Origin: Alphaproteobacteria bacterium SO-S41
GTDB lineage: Bacteria; Pseudomonadota; Alphaproteobacteria; Micropepsales; Micropepsaceae
DNA: 64,000 nt
Direction of reading: 5' to 3'
Assembly (NCBI GenBank): GCA_019670725.1
Contig: AP024629.1
Span: 3,410,001 to 3,474,000, forward strand
Both the position numbers and the translations under genes were made by a program. This document shows positions 63,914 to 64,000 of the stretch, piece by piece; positions within the stretch are counted from its first letter, which is position 1; each line of letters starts with the position of its first letter. Under the pieces are notes generated by a model. That model was not told the DNA's origin. It searched no databases and was given only the letters and a program-made list of their open reading frames with translations.

Positions 63914-64000
63914 TCAGTGCTTGTTCTTTTGCCGCACCAGACCGCGTTCGCCCTCGCCGCGCAAGACCTGCCCCGGCGTCAGGCTCACCAGTCCTTGGTG
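63914..64000 (-). CDS. C-terminal end of an unidentified gene (5' end outside window)
   Basis: On the minus strand a frame runs from the window edge to TGA at 63914-63916, giving HQGLVSLTPGQVLRGEGERG and ending LVRQKNKH. It is 11 bases before the PQQ dehydrogenase start, with GGGAGA between, so it is likely an upstream gene of the same operon. Only 28 residues are visible, so no family can be given. Confidence 0.5.
   Translation of the reverse strand, partial: HQGLVSLTPGQVLRGEGERGLVRQKNKH

Overview
The window is a dense, GC-rich chromosomal segment from an alphaproteobacterium. This rests on gene order and family content. It has a lipid A/Kdo cluster (MsbA-like exporter, DUF374 acyltransferase, waaA, lpxK, LpxL-like acyltransferase) preceded by a cysQ-like phosphatase and a DUF4170 gene. 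It also has the DUF2093-xseA-purD neighbourhood, a short-form pgi, a tandem M16 protease pair with a DUF3035 lipoprotein, lspA-ileS, a TipF-like EAL protein and a CIRCE-controlled groESL. Interspersed paired-hairpin repeats of the CGTCATxCCxGG kind are typical of such genomes. A Rhizomicrobium/Micropepsis-like organism is one possibility, but this is only a guess. No tRNA, rRNA, CRISPR array, insertion sequence or phage gene was found. No gene-free stretch exceeds 300 bases; the larger gaps hold repeats or promoters.

Layout. 1-3.9 kb: a partial methyltransferase, then MAPEG, a small membrane protein, pmbA, a cysQ-like gene and DUF4170. 4-9.6 kb: lipid A/Kdo assembly. 9.6-15.4 kb: M23 peptidase, DUF2093, xseA, purD, a K+ channel with a zinc ribbon, and an ankyrin protein. 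15.5-22.4 kb: two tandem APH-like kinases, an orphan PAS histidine kinase, a GFA protein, an acyl-CoA dehydrogenase and a divergent LysR regulator. 22.3-25.2 kb: RNA modification (tadA, an rluB-like gene, rsmD). 25.3-28.6 kb: mutL and pgi. 28.7-36.9 kb: a run of minus-strand genes, M16 pair, lipoprotein, lspA, ileS, ribF and maoC. 37-40.6 kb: CPBP protein, HAD phosphatase, EAL protein, glutathione peroxidase. 40.8-49 kb: a secreted vWA repeat protein, SDR, a membrane-anchored beta-lactamase-like protein, a D-threonine-aldolase-type enzyme, DUF4142 and a phosphofructokinase. 49.2-53.4 kb: two DUF4344 metallopeptidase-like proteins, an acetylpolyamine-amidohydrolase-like deacetylase and a LanC-like protein, all on one strand. 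53.6-58.5 kb: SDR-TetR operon, groESL and vapBC. 58.5-64 kb: beta-carbonic anhydrase, tryptophan 2,3-dioxygenase, a kynureninase-like PLP enzyme and a membrane-anchored PQQ dehydrogenase fused to cytochrome c.

Most distinctive observations: (i) a 192-bp paired-hairpin repeat with perfect 14-bp terminal inverted repeats sits in frame inside the rluB-like gene and encodes 64 residues; (ii) four families of paired-hairpin repeats punctuate the intergenic regions; (iii) the DUF4344 x2 / deacetylase / LanC-like cluster is the best candidate for an undescribed system, and one peptidase copy carries HDxxH instead of HExxH; (iv) separate APH kinases and an acyl-CoA dehydrogenase match the two domains of human ACAD10/11; (v) several clean palindromic operators lie beside regulated genes.
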